A stretch of 5,047 nucleotides of DNA from a bacterium. Lineage in GTDB: Bacteria > UBA10199 > DSSB01. The notes below the pieces were generated by a model. The model saw only the letters and a program-made list of their open reading frames with translations, was not told the origin of the DNA and did not search any database. Each line of letters opens with the position of its first letter. Position 1 is the stretch's first letter. A program made the position numbers and the translations under genes. Shown piece by piece: positions 1 to 5,047 of the stretch. Location of the stretch: contig JAUHYS010000179.1 of assembly GCA_030426445.1 (NCBI GenBank), forward strand, positions 1 through 5,047, in the 5' to 3' direction.

Positions 1-302
1 AAATTTCCTGCAAAATAGACCCCATCTTTATCCGATGCGATTCCTGCGCTTTCGTGTACTTTAAAACTGGCCATGTGAGGGTAAATAATTTTCCGTGATT
101 GGCAACTTTGGAAAACCACAAAGTTTTCATTAATGATATAAATATAATCATCTAAATATATACATCTGTGCCTGTTACTTTTGATGAGAGTCTGGTCTTT
201 TTCTTGAGCTAATAGAGAAGCTGGACCTGGGCTGAAGCTAAAAAAAAGACAAACCGTTAAAAGAAATGGAACTAAAGACAATAATTTATTTAGGCGTTTC
301 AT
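1..302 (-). CDS. Exported protein with DKNYY-like repeat, N-terminal part (cut by window edge)
   Basis: The frame opens with ATG at 302-300 and runs without a stop to the window edge, giving 100 complete codons. An AAGGA ribosome site lies at 314-310, 7 nt before the ATG, which supports this start. Residues 1-32 look like a signal peptide: KR at 2-3, K6, a hydrophobic stretch from about L7 to F23, then a likely signal-peptidase I cut after A28 or A32. C18 is not in a good lipobox, so a lipoprotein is unlikely. Residues about 79-98 read SFKV...G-A-SDKDGVYFAG, which resembles the DKNYY repeat (typically F-x-V-L...YAKDKNxVYYNGK). That family is common in secreted or envelope proteins, and its biochemical function is unknown to me. 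Only one repeat is visible, and the rest of the protein lies left of the window. The gene is transcribed away from the OmpA/TPR gene. Reality of the gene is well supported; the family call is moderate. Confidence 0.75.
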   Translation of the reverse strand, partial: MKRLNKLLSLVPFLLTVCLFFSFSPGPASLLAQEKDQTLIKSNRHRCIYLDDYIYIINENFVVFQSCQSRKIIYPHMASFKVHESAGIASDKDGVYFAGN

Positions 303-445
303 AAAGTTTTCCTTTTTAAATTTGTCACCTTTTAAATGTATTAAAGCGTTGACTTGATTGCTTGAGTGCTGTGCTAGTTTGTGTTTTTTTTGGATAGATA
401 GAGTTAGTTTTTATTTTTTCTATTTATGGGAGTTTTCAATATATG

Positions 446-479
446 AAAAAAAAGTACATCACCCATTGGGGTGATTTTT
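446..479. terminator. Hairpin with terminator form on both strands
   Basis: Perfect 7-bp arms ATCACCC (458-464) and GGGTGAT (469-475) close a 4-nt loop ATTG. On the plus strand the stem runs into T475-479. On the minus strand the stem is followed by GTAC and then eight T (complement of A446-453). The form fits a short rho-independent terminator. There is no complete gene just upstream on either strand for it to end: the minus-strand gene begins downstream at 302, and the plus-strand gene begins at 710. It could end a small RNA, act as a leader attenuator for the minus gene, or block antisense transcription. The stem is short, so function is uncertain. Confidence 0.4.
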
Positions 480-502
480 GAATAAAATATCTTTAATTGA
501 AG

Positions 503-516
503 GGTGTATGTACACC
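503..516. repeat. 14-bp palindrome, possible operator or RNA stem
   Basis: GGTGTA (503-508) and TACACC (511-516) are exact inverted copies around a TG centre, the shape of a dimeric repressor operator. As RNA it would need some base pairs opened to form a loop. The wider segment GGGTGTATGTAC (502-513) is also complementary, with one bulged base, to GTACATCACCC (454-464), which is the left arm of the neighbouring hairpin. The site could therefore be one half of an alternative RNA fold. No regulator gene lies in the window that would identify a binding protein. Confidence 0.35.
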
Positions 517-614
517 TCCTGCTTAAAAATAAAATGATTCACTAAAAACAAATCTGTAAAAAAGTTGAACTAAATTTTAACAATATGGTTTCAGTTGTTG
601 TGTAGTCGAGCAAC

Positions 615-643
615 TTGCGGTACAAGAAAATTTTTAATAAGAT
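615..643 (+). promoter_or_regulatory. Weak sigma-70-like promoter candidate for the OmpA/TPR gene
   Basis: TTGCGG (615-620) and TAAGAT (638-643) are separated by 17 bp. They match the -35 consensus in 3 of 6 positions and the -10 consensus in 4 of 6. Transcription would start near 650 and give a leader of about 60 nt before the ATG at 710. Position and spacing are right, but the match is weak and the region is AT-rich, so this is only a candidate. Confidence 0.25.
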
Positions 644-709
644 ATCTTTTTTATTTTTGTTTAAGCGTTCTCATGATCAATCACAGAAGTAAAGGAAGGG
701 AGCTATTCT

Positions 710-1999
710 ATGTCCCAAAAGATCATTCGCAGACTTTGTTTGTTATTTTTATGTCTTCTTTGTTTTTCTGTCGAAGCTGGAATGGAGGTATATCAAAAGA
801 TTCATTTTTCAAAATATGACCCTAAGCTAAAAAAAGTATCAATGCCTGTTTTAAAGGATGTTGTTGAAGTTGTTAAAGCTTATCCAGATTCACATTATAT
901 CATTACAATTATATCATATACAGATGCTATAGGAACTAACGAAGATAATTTACGTATATCACACTTACAAGGGGAAGAAACGAAAAAGGAACTTGTCAAG
1001 TTAGGCCTTCCTTCTTACATGTTAAGAGTAGAGGCATACGGTGAAGAGCACCCTATTGATACTAACGAAACAGCAAGCGGTCGAGCGAATAACCGCCGAG
1101 CTGAATTTAGACCTATTGCAGATATAAAACGAGGCATGCCCCTTTGTTGGGGAACCACATTTTTGCAAGACCCTGTTTTTTTTTCTTATGCGACTAGTTC
1201 AGAAGAAAAAAACTATGCCGAGCTAAAACAAGCGAAAGTTCCTGCATTATTACAAAGAGAATTTTATCTCAACTGTTTGATGAGTCTCTATATAAGAGGC
1301 AATGATCAAGAAAAGGCCTTGTCTTATTTTAATGAGCTACTGCAATGGAACCGTCAGCACCCCAGTCAAGCCCCTTTAAAGTTATTTAACTCAAATATTT
1401 TATTCTGGTATCCTTTTTTCGTTGAACAAGGCAGTTGGGAAAAAATTCAGGCAATACTCCCATTAACTGATAAGTTCTATCCAAAAAACTCTTTTGAGCG
1501 AGCAGAACTGCTTAATTCGATCGCAAAACTTTATGTGGAAAAAAGACAAAATCAATATGCACAAAAGCTGTATGTAGATTCTTATCAGATTTTAAAAAAA
1601 CAATTTAAAGAGTTGAAACACCCTCGTCTTCGAGAGGCCGATTTTCCATATTCTGAAGAGTATGAATATAATGACCCCTATCATTATGAAGAGGAACTCA
1701 ATACTATTCTTGATACCACCCTATATTTTATTAAGCAGGGTGACCTAAAAAGAGCGAAAGACTTAGCCAAGAGCCAACAGCGTTTTGCGAAAACGGTTAA
1801 AAGTCATAAAATATATAAAAATTATGGAGAAAGAGAAGAGCTCCTTGCTTGGTTCCTCTTGGCAGAACTTGAAAATGCTCTTAATCGGCCCAAGAAAGCA
1901 AAGAAGCTTTATCAAAAAGCTTTCACAGAGTCTCATGGGTATTTTCTCAGCGGTTTTGAGAAAAATTTAAATGAAAAAATCAAAAGTAGATTGAGATGA
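710..1999 (+). CDS. Exported protein with N-terminal OmpA-like domain and C-terminal TPR-like repeats
   Basis: The product is 429 aa. The start is supported by an AAGGAAGGGAG ribosome site (692-702) 7 nt upstream. Residues 1-23 form a signal peptide (K4, R7, R8, then a Leu/Cys/Phe-rich core, cut after VEA), so it is probably periplasmic. Residues about 27-135 match the OmpA C-terminal (peptidoglycan-associated) fold: YTDAIG at 70-75, N80, ISH near 83-85, the AYGEEHP turn at 109-115, and GRANNRRAEF at 124-133. D72 corresponds to the diaminopimelate-binding Asp of OmpA, but the partner Arg of the usual S-x-x-RA motif is Q87. Residues about 183-410 are helical with at least four TPR-like pairs (about 185-211, 264-297, 333-360, 376-406). 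Such repeats usually mediate protein contacts. OmpA domains more often sit at the C-terminus, so this order is unusual. A run of nine T (1176-1184) lies in frame. It probably forms a single-gene unit. No terminator is visible in the 85-bp convergent gap after it. Confidence 0.88.
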   Translation: MSQKIIRRLCLLFLCLLCFSVEAGMEVYQKIHFSKYDPKLKKVSMPVLKDVVEVVKAYPDSHYIITIISYTDAIGTNEDNLRISHLQGEETKKELVKLGLPSYMLRVEAYGEEHPIDTNETASGRANNRRAEFRPIADIKRGMPLCWGTTFLQDPVFFSYATSSEEKNYAELKQAKVPALLQREFYLNCLMSLYIRGNDQEKALSYFNELLQWNRQHPSQAPLKLFNSNILFWYPFFVEQGSWEKIQAILPLTDKFYPKNSFERAELLNSIAKLYVEKRQNQYAQKLYVDSYQILKKQFKELKHPRLREADFPYSEEYEYNDPYHYEEELNTILDTTLYFIKQGDLKRAKDLAKSQQRFAKTVKSHKIYKNYGEREELLAWFLLAELENALNRPKKAKKLYQKAFTESHGYFLSGFEKNLNEKIKSRLR

Positions 2000-2084
2000 T
2001 CAGAACCCAAAGAGGAGTCCTCCGTCCTTGGTAGGCAAGCGATGCCGAGCCGTTGCATGTGATTTATAGAACGAAGAGAAAAAA

Positions 2085-2945
2085 TTAATACACCGCCAAC
2101 TTGGCATAACCGCGATCTAGCAGGACCTGGTTGAGAAAAATACCGTCGCGAAAAACTTTAGCGGGGTCTGTCCAAGCCGGATGATAAATTACATCGGCAA
2201 TATAACGGCCGTACTTGTCTGTCTTGTAAGTCTTGATCAAAATCAGTGCCGCGTTTTTAAGTTCGTTTTCGACAAAGAGTTTTCCTTCTAAAGCGATTTG
2301 ATGATCGGGCCCATGCATCTCCGGGCTGTTGATACCACGCAGCCGAAACCGATCGCGGTGCCAGGAGCGAAAACCCTGGTCCAATAAAGCCTCTAAACTA
2401 TCAGCATCGGGGTTTTCCAAACCGTTGGAATCTGCAATAAAAAGATAGGTGGGGTCCTGCGGACGTTGCAAAATGCCGTTAGGGTGTTTTGCGCTACGAG
2501 TCTCTTGTAATTTTTTATACAGTTTGGTTTTAACAACCCTTCGCAATCGGTCGCGCGGGATGTCTTCCTCGGCCGCCAGTTTAAGATAAAAGTGACGCTC
2601 TTTTTTGTTTTGGATAGAAATGATCACAGTGTATTGCGACCAGCTGAGTTTTTCGGCGCCCTTTACTTGGGGAAGGCCTTTGGGAAAAGCTTCGTATAAA
2701 CTTTGTAAGTGAAAAATGTGTGATCTTTTGCGCTCAATGTCTTTTGAAACTCTTTTATAATAATCTTGTTTTTTTCCATGAGGCACTTTTTTGCTATAGG
2801 TTGCAATTTCTTTTCCTTGTTTCCAATATGCCTCAACGCGTTTTTGTTGTGATTTATCTGGAGCTGCCAAAGCCTCTAAATCACTCAACTCTTTGAGATT
2901 TTTTAAAAAATTTTGGTAGCTTTTTGTTTGAAAAAAATCGCTCAT
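2085..2945 (-). CDS. YhcG/DUF1016-type N-terminal domain fused to SNase-type nuclease
   Basis: The product is 286 aa with no signal peptide, so it is probably cytoplasmic. The start ATG (2945-2943) follows an AAGGGGGA ribosome site (2963-2956) by 10 nt. Residues about 33-146 align with the N-terminal domain of YhcG (DUF1016): AYWKQGK at 39-45, LYEAFPKG at 83-90, LSWSQY at 100-105, the RHFYLKLAAEE segment at 117-127, and RDRLRRVV at 131-138. That domain is predicted to bind nucleic acid and normally precedes a PD-(D/E)XK nuclease. Here residues about 165-286 are instead a staphylococcal-nuclease domain: DADS at 180-183, RFRLRGINSPE at 199-209, TDKYGR at 242-247, and DRGYAKLAVY at the end. By alignment with S. 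aureus nuclease, D182 (Asp21), R201 (Arg35), E209 (Glu43) and R247 (Arg87) are kept, and Asp40 is Asn206. It should therefore cut DNA or RNA with Ca2+ as cofactor. The SNase half is richer in G+C (about 48%) than the N-terminal half (about 39%). It is probably expressed alone. Confidence 0.87.
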   Translation of the reverse strand: MSDFFQTKSYQNFLKNLKELSDLEALAAPDKSQQKRVEAYWKQGKEIATYSKKVPHGKKQDYYKRVSKDIERKRSHIFHLQSLYEAFPKGLPQVKGAEKLSWSQYTVIISIQNKKERHFYLKLAAEEDIPRDRLRRVVKTKLYKKLQETRSAKHPNGILQRPQDPTYLFIADSNGLENPDADSLEALLDQGFRSWHRDRFRLRGINSPEMHGPDHQIALEGKLFVENELKNAALILIKTYKTDKYGRYIADVIYHPAWTDPAKVFRDGIFLNQVLLDRGYAKLAVY

Positions 2946-3013
2946 TGTTTTAGAATCCCCCTTAATTTTTATTGTGTTCTTTATTCGAAATCACTTCCTA
3001 AAAAGCCATCCGG

Positions 3014-3048
3014 CAAAAGTCCAACAGTGTCAACGCGTTGGACTTTTG
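3014..3048. repeat. 12-bp perfect inverted repeat upstream of the nuclease gene
   Basis: CAAAAGTCCAAC (3014-3025) and GTTGGACTTTTG (3037-3048) are exact inverted copies with an 11-nt spacer. The spacer edge forms a second palindrome, CAACGCGTTG (3031-3040). The AAAA-stem-TTTT form resembles a bidirectional terminator, but the T run is only four long, and the flanking genes are read away from the site, so nothing obvious needs ending here. In the nuclease direction it lies in the presumed 5' leader, and right after it comes a small GCC-GGAT-GGC stem followed by five T (3014-3000). A leader hairpin, attenuator or operator for the nuclease gene is the likeliest reading; which one is unknown. Confidence 0.6.
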
Positions 3049-3137
3049 AAGCCCTGAAAATCTTATAAATTATTGAAATATATAAATATTTTTTAAAAAA
3101 AAGCTAGTCTTTTTTAGTTTTTTATTACCTGTTTTGC

Positions 3138-3160
3138 AGGGCGAAAAATGTTTCGCTCCT
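3138..3160. repeat. Short inverted repeat in the same gap
   Basis: GCGAAA (3141-3146) and TTTCGC (3151-3156) are exact inverted copies around AATG. Outer AGG (3138-3140) and CCT (3158-3160) extend the pairing past one bulged T. No T run follows on either strand, so it is not a terminator. It lies about 180 bp before the DUF1579 start and could be a protein-binding site or a chance structure. Confidence 0.3.
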
Positions 3161-3329
3161 ATATGTTGCGTTGATGATGACAAGTTATAGGATGGATAAA
3201 GAGTATTGATTTAAAGTTAAAATATGACAGATTTTTTTTCTCACAATGACAAAGTAAATAAATAACTGGTAAAAAAAATAAAAAAATTGCAGTCAGTGGG
3301 ATCACTCATTAAAAAATTAAATCCCAAAA

Positions 3330-3335
3330 AGGAGG
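3330..3335 (+). promoter_or_regulatory. Consensus ribosome binding site that bears on the start choice
   Basis: AGGAGG is a full match to the anti-Shine-Dalgarno sequence. Two ATG codons follow directly, at 3339 and 3342. The spacing is 3 nt to the first and 6 nt to the second. The second lies in the preferred range, so translation may well start at 3342. The protein would then lose only its first Met, with no effect on the signal peptide. Confidence 0.7.
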
Positions 3336-3338
3336 GTT

Positions 3339-3950
3339 ATGATGAATCTAAAAAAAATCAGTATTTTTTTGCTATTATTAAGTTTCAGTTTTTCAGCTTC
3401 GGTCCAAGCAGAAGAAAGCAAAGCGCAAACGCCCGAAGATATGCAGGCCATGATGGAAAAGGCTAAAAAGGCTGGGGCACCTGGAGCAGAACACGAAATT
3501 TTTAATCACTTTGTGGGCGAGTGGAAGACTTCCAGTCGTTTTTGGATGCAGCCTGGTGAGAAAGCACAGAGTTCCGAAGGCAGTAGTAGTATGAAATTAA
3601 TTTTGGGTGGTCGCTTTCTTAAACAAAAATTTACTGGCAATTGGATGGGCGAGCCTTTTGAAGGTATGGGCATTATGGGTTATGATAATGTCAAAAAAGA
3701 GTATTCCTCTATTTGGATTGATAATATGATGACCGGTATTTTTAAGGCTTCTGGTCAATATGACTCAGCCAGTAAGACCATTAAAGATAGTGGGAGTGCT
3801 AGCTGCCCGATGACAGGCGAAGCCAATAAGGAGTTTCGTTCTGAGTGGAAAATAGTCAATAAGAATACAAATGTTTATAGCATGTATACGAAGGATGCAT
3901 CAGGAAAAGAATTTAAATCCATGGAGATTACTTATAAGCGAGCCAAATAG
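3339..3950 (+). CDS. Exported DUF1579-family protein
   Basis: The product is 203 aa, or 202 if the adjacent ATG at 3342 is used. Residues 1-24 are a typical signal peptide: K5, K6, a Leu/Phe/Ser core, and a cut after VQA. A short Met/Lys/Ala-rich helix (about 31-46) leads into a DUF1579-type domain covering about 50-203. The family's landmarks are all visible: H-x-I-F-x-H-F-V-G-EW (52-62), WMQPGE (69-74), LGGRFLKQKF (89-98), GEPFEGMGIMGYDN (104-117), an SIWIDNMMTG segment (124-133), SGQYD (138-142) and MEITYKR (195-201). The family is a lipocalin-like beta barrel by general resemblance, and its substrate or role is unknown, so no function is assigned. Cys156 is the only cysteine. The gene stands alone, with a strong ribosome site before it and an intrinsic terminator after it, so it is probably monocistronic and well translated. 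Confidence 0.9.
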   Translation: MMNLKKISIFLLLLSFSFSASVQAEESKAQTPEDMQAMMEKAKKAGAPGAEHEIFNHFVGEWKTSSRFWMQPGEKAQSSEGSSSMKLILGGRFLKQKFTGNWMGEPFEGMGIMGYDNVKKEYSSIWIDNMMTGIFKASGQYDSASKTIKDSGSASCPMTGEANKEFRSEWKIVNKNTNVYSMYTKDASGKEFKSMEITYKRAK

Positions 3951-3956
3951 TTTAAT

Positions 3957-3978
3957 ACTCTTTTAAAACTCTTTTAAA
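3957..3978 (+). repeat. Tandem 11-bp direct repeat
   Basis: ACTCTTTTAAA occurs twice in a row (3957-3967 and 3968-3978) just after the DUF1579 stop codon and before the terminator stem. A slip-strand duplication is the simplest origin. On the minus strand, the A/T-rich tract it belongs to could serve as a poor T-rich tail for the terminator. Confidence 0.5.
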
Positions 3979-3983
3979 AAATT

Positions 3984-4022
3984 AAGGCCATGGGATTGCT
4001 ACGATACCCATGGCCTTTTTTT
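3984..4022. terminator. Rho-independent terminator, probably bidirectional
   Basis: GGCCATGGG (3986-3994) and CCCATGGCC (4007-4015) form a perfect 9-bp GC-rich stem with a 12-nt loop, extended by two A-T pairs outside. Seven T (4016-4022) follow on the plus strand, which ends the DUF1579 transcript 35 nt after its stop. On the minus strand the stem is followed by TTAATTTTTTAAAAG, a weaker T-rich tail. It could therefore also end the convergent gene whose stop codon is at 4080, about 65 nt away. Confidence 0.92.
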
Positions 4023-4079
4023 ATCTTATTTTGATGAGATCTAATTTAATAATTTCTTAGTGTGCAAACCACATTATAT

Positions 4080-5047
4080 TTATCTCTTTTTAATTTTCTG
4101 TATAATTTTTGAATAATCCACACGTCGCTTTTCAAAAAGTCGATTGCCTTGGACTTGGCCTTCCACGATTTCGTATCCTAGTAAAGCAAAGATGCGACCT
4201 TTTAAAAAGAGGGGGCGGGCGTTGCCATACCAATCCACACAAGAGGCCTGGCACCCGTCGTCGGGTCTACCTTTGAGGTGAGAATAGAGTTCGCCCATGG
4301 GTTGAAACTGTAATTGTTGGTGCTTTAAAAAAAGAATCGAAGCGGAATCCTGAGTCAGGTGTTCGTAACTAGGGCGGGAGCCTCCACGCACCGGCAAGCC
4401 CAGATAGCCGTTGCGCGTGCCTAGTGGCTTATAGAAAAATCCATGGCTGCGCAATTCTCCTTGCGAGGCGTTTTGGCGAATGAAACTAGCATTGCGATAG
4501 GGCCCTCTGTAGGAATGAGTTTCTAAGGCAATGGGCGTAAAGTAAAGATCGTTCTTCTGGGTGCCGACAATCACGGCATCATTGGCGAGTGCTTCGATAC
4601 GGTCAACAGAGTGTTCCAAATCAATGGTAAATGTTCGGGGATTTTTTTCATAACGATAAACATAAAGCGGGTTGCGTTTTTTTTCTTGTGCATAGCCCCA
4701 ACTATTGCCACTGCCGTAAAGTAGATAGTCTCCGACAAAACGATTTTGCATGGCATAGCCTTCTACCTTGGGTAGTTTACGAAAATCCGATTTTGTGATT
4801 TCGTCAACTCTTCTCGAAAAACGTTGTAAGGGAATGCGCATCAAGACTGTATCTCCCGAACTGATTTCTGGATGCCACATGGCGTCTCCGCTGACATCGC
4901 TCCGCACCAGAACATTGAGGTGCTGGTTTTTTTCTAAGAAAGAAAATTGATCAATGGGGCTGCCAAAAGTTTTAATGGCGCTGGGACTTTCTCCATTTAA
5001 AGGCATGCGATAAAGCGTTGAATTGGTAAAATTTCGAGCATCTTTTT
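4080..5047 (-). CDS. Beta-propeller domain protein, C-terminal part (cut by window edge)
   Basis: The frame is open from the right edge to a TAA at 4082-4080, giving 321 complete codons. The ATG at 5006 is internal: 13 sense codons (KDARNFTN...) precede it with no stop, so the true start lies beyond the window. The sequence resembles secreted proteins of the bacterial 'beta-propeller domain' family. Numbered from the Met at 5006, the landmarks are the strand SPIDQFSFLE (16-25), LNVLVR (30-35), NRFVGDYLLYG (88-98), a VDRIEALANDAVIVG blade (134-148), GELRSHGFFY (183-192), SASILFLKH (221-229) and DDGCQASCVDWYGNARPLF (249-267). Repeated LxVxxR/IxFLxH-type strands fit a propeller. C252 and C256 are close enough for a disulfide, consistent with an exported protein, although the signal peptide is not visible. 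Family members I recall are roughly twice this length. The specific function is unknown. Local GC reaches above 55%, higher than in the OmpA/TPR gene. Confidence 0.8.
   Translation of the reverse strand, partial: KDARNFTNSTLYRMPLNGESPSAIKTFGSPIDQFSFLEKNQHLNVLVRSDVSGDAMWHPEISSGDTVLMRIPLQRFSRRVDEITKSDFRKLPKVEGYAMQNRFVGDYLLYGSGNSWGYAQEKKRNPLYVYRYEKNPRTFTIDLEHSVDRIEALANDAVIVGTQKNDLYFTPIALETHSYRGPYRNASFIRQNASQGELRSHGFFYKPLGTRNGYLGLPVRGGSRPSYEHLTQDSASILFLKHQQLQFQPMGELYSHLKGRPDDGCQASCVDWYGNARPLFLKGRIFALLGYEIVEGQVQGNRLFEKRRVDYSKIIQKIKKR

Larger units (their letters stand above)
303..709. other. Divergent intergenic region with hairpins and promoter candidates
   Basis: This 407-bp AT-rich gap separates two genes that are read outward, so it should hold promoters for both. 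I see no coding frame with a convincing start or protein composition. Contents, left to right: the ribosome site of the minus gene (310-314); a near-consensus -35-like TTGACT at 349-354 (plus) without a good -10; an A8 run (446-453) beside a hairpin (458-475); a 14-bp palindrome (503-516); a -10-like TAAAAT on the minus strand at 579-574 with no recognisable -35; and a plus-strand promoter candidate (615-643). In DNA this AT-rich, -10-like hexamers arise often by chance. Confidence 0.6.
2946..3338. other. Divergent intergenic region between nuclease and DUF1579 genes
   Basis: This 393-bp AT-rich gap carries no credible coding frame. On the minus strand, a -10-like TATAAG (3067-3062) would start a nuclease transcript near 3055, but no good -35 is seen at the proper distance. 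A perfect TTGACA (3033-3028, minus) sits inside the inverted repeat without a matching -10. On the plus strand, candidates for the DUF1579 gene are TTGCGT (3166-3171)/TAGGAT (3188-3193) with a 16-bp spacer and TTGCAG (3287-3292)/TAAAAA (3310-3315) with a 17-bp spacer. All are weak. Two inverted repeats (3014-3048 and 3138-3160) are listed separately. Confidence 0.55.

Noticed and set aside
349..380. Plus-strand promoter from TTGACT (349-354)
   Set aside because: The -35 is good, but the hexamer at 17 bp (TGCTAG) matches the -10 consensus poorly, and there is no plus-strand gene before 710.
595..819. 74-codon plus-strand frame
   Set aside because: It starts at a TTG without a ribosome site, overlaps the start and signal peptide of the OmpA/TPR gene in another frame, and has no recognisable protein features.
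1785..1970. 61-codon plus-strand frame inside the OmpA/TPR gene
   Set aside because: It lies wholly within a well-supported gene in another frame, is Lys/Leu-rich from the AT-rich DNA, and lacks its own ribosome site.
2000..2084. Possible terminator between the convergent OmpA/TPR and nuclease genes
   Set aside because: GGCA-TGCC (2034-2046) gives only a 4-bp stem with no T run on either strand, and GAGGA-TCCTC (2011-2021) leaves no room for a loop. Termination here may be factor-dependent or lie inside the neighbouring gene.
3060..3330. Repeated A- and T-runs as a replication origin or curved DNA element
   Set aside because: No DnaA-box cluster, iterons or replication gene are present. The runs fit ordinary AT-rich intergenic DNA.
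4571..4950. Two short frames (4571-4756 minus, 4768-4950 plus) within the beta-propeller gene
   Set aside because: Both are out-of-frame shadows of a coding region that has clear family motifs.
1..5047. CRISPR array, tRNA, rRNA, insertion sequence or toxin-antitoxin pair
   Set aside because: No regularly spaced repeats, cloverleaf, transposase or terminal repeats were seen, and the nuclease has no small partner gene beside it.

Overview
The window carries five protein genes: three complete and two cut off by the window edges. The DNA is AT-rich overall (about 36-40% GC by eye), but unevenly so. The OmpA/TPR gene and the intergenic regions are the most AT-rich. The nuclease gene and the right-hand gene contain stretches near 50% GC. 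Four of the five products have, or probably have, an export signal, and one carries an OmpA-like peptidoglycan-associated domain, so the host is a Gram-negative bacterium. The family mix (DKNYY-like lipid-free secreted protein, OmpA+TPR protein, DUF1579 protein, large secreted beta-propeller protein) fits Deltaproteobacteria-like lineages such as Bdellovibrionota. That placement is an inference from family resemblance and is not proven by the sequence.

Layout. Position 1-302 (minus) holds the N-terminal 100 residues of an exported protein with a DKNYY-like repeat. A 407-bp divergent gap (303-709) follows, with a terminator-like hairpin (458-479), a perfect palindrome (503-516) that can pair with it in an alternative fold, and a weak promoter candidate. 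Position 710-1999 (plus) encodes an exported OmpA-like domain followed by TPR-like helices. An 85-bp convergent gap separates it from 2085-2945 (minus), a cytoplasmic protein that joins a YhcG/DUF1016-type N-terminal domain to a staphylococcal-nuclease (SNase) domain. A second divergent gap (2946-3338) contains a 12-bp perfect inverted repeat. Position 3339-3950 (plus) encodes an exported DUF1579 protein and ends at a strong rho-independent terminator (3984-4022). That terminator is shared in convergent fashion with 4080-5047 (minus), the C-terminal part of a beta-propeller-family protein.

No two genes form an operon here. Orientation alternates minus, plus, minus, plus, minus, so each gene is probably its own transcription unit. 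There is no sequence evidence that the products share a pathway. The most interesting items are the nuclease, which has an SNase domain where YhcG proteins carry their PD-(D/E)XK nuclease; the OmpA-like domain, whose peptidoglycan-contacting arginine is replaced by glutamine; and the mutually exclusive hairpins upstream of the first gene. No CRISPR array, transposase, tRNA, rRNA or attachment site was seen.
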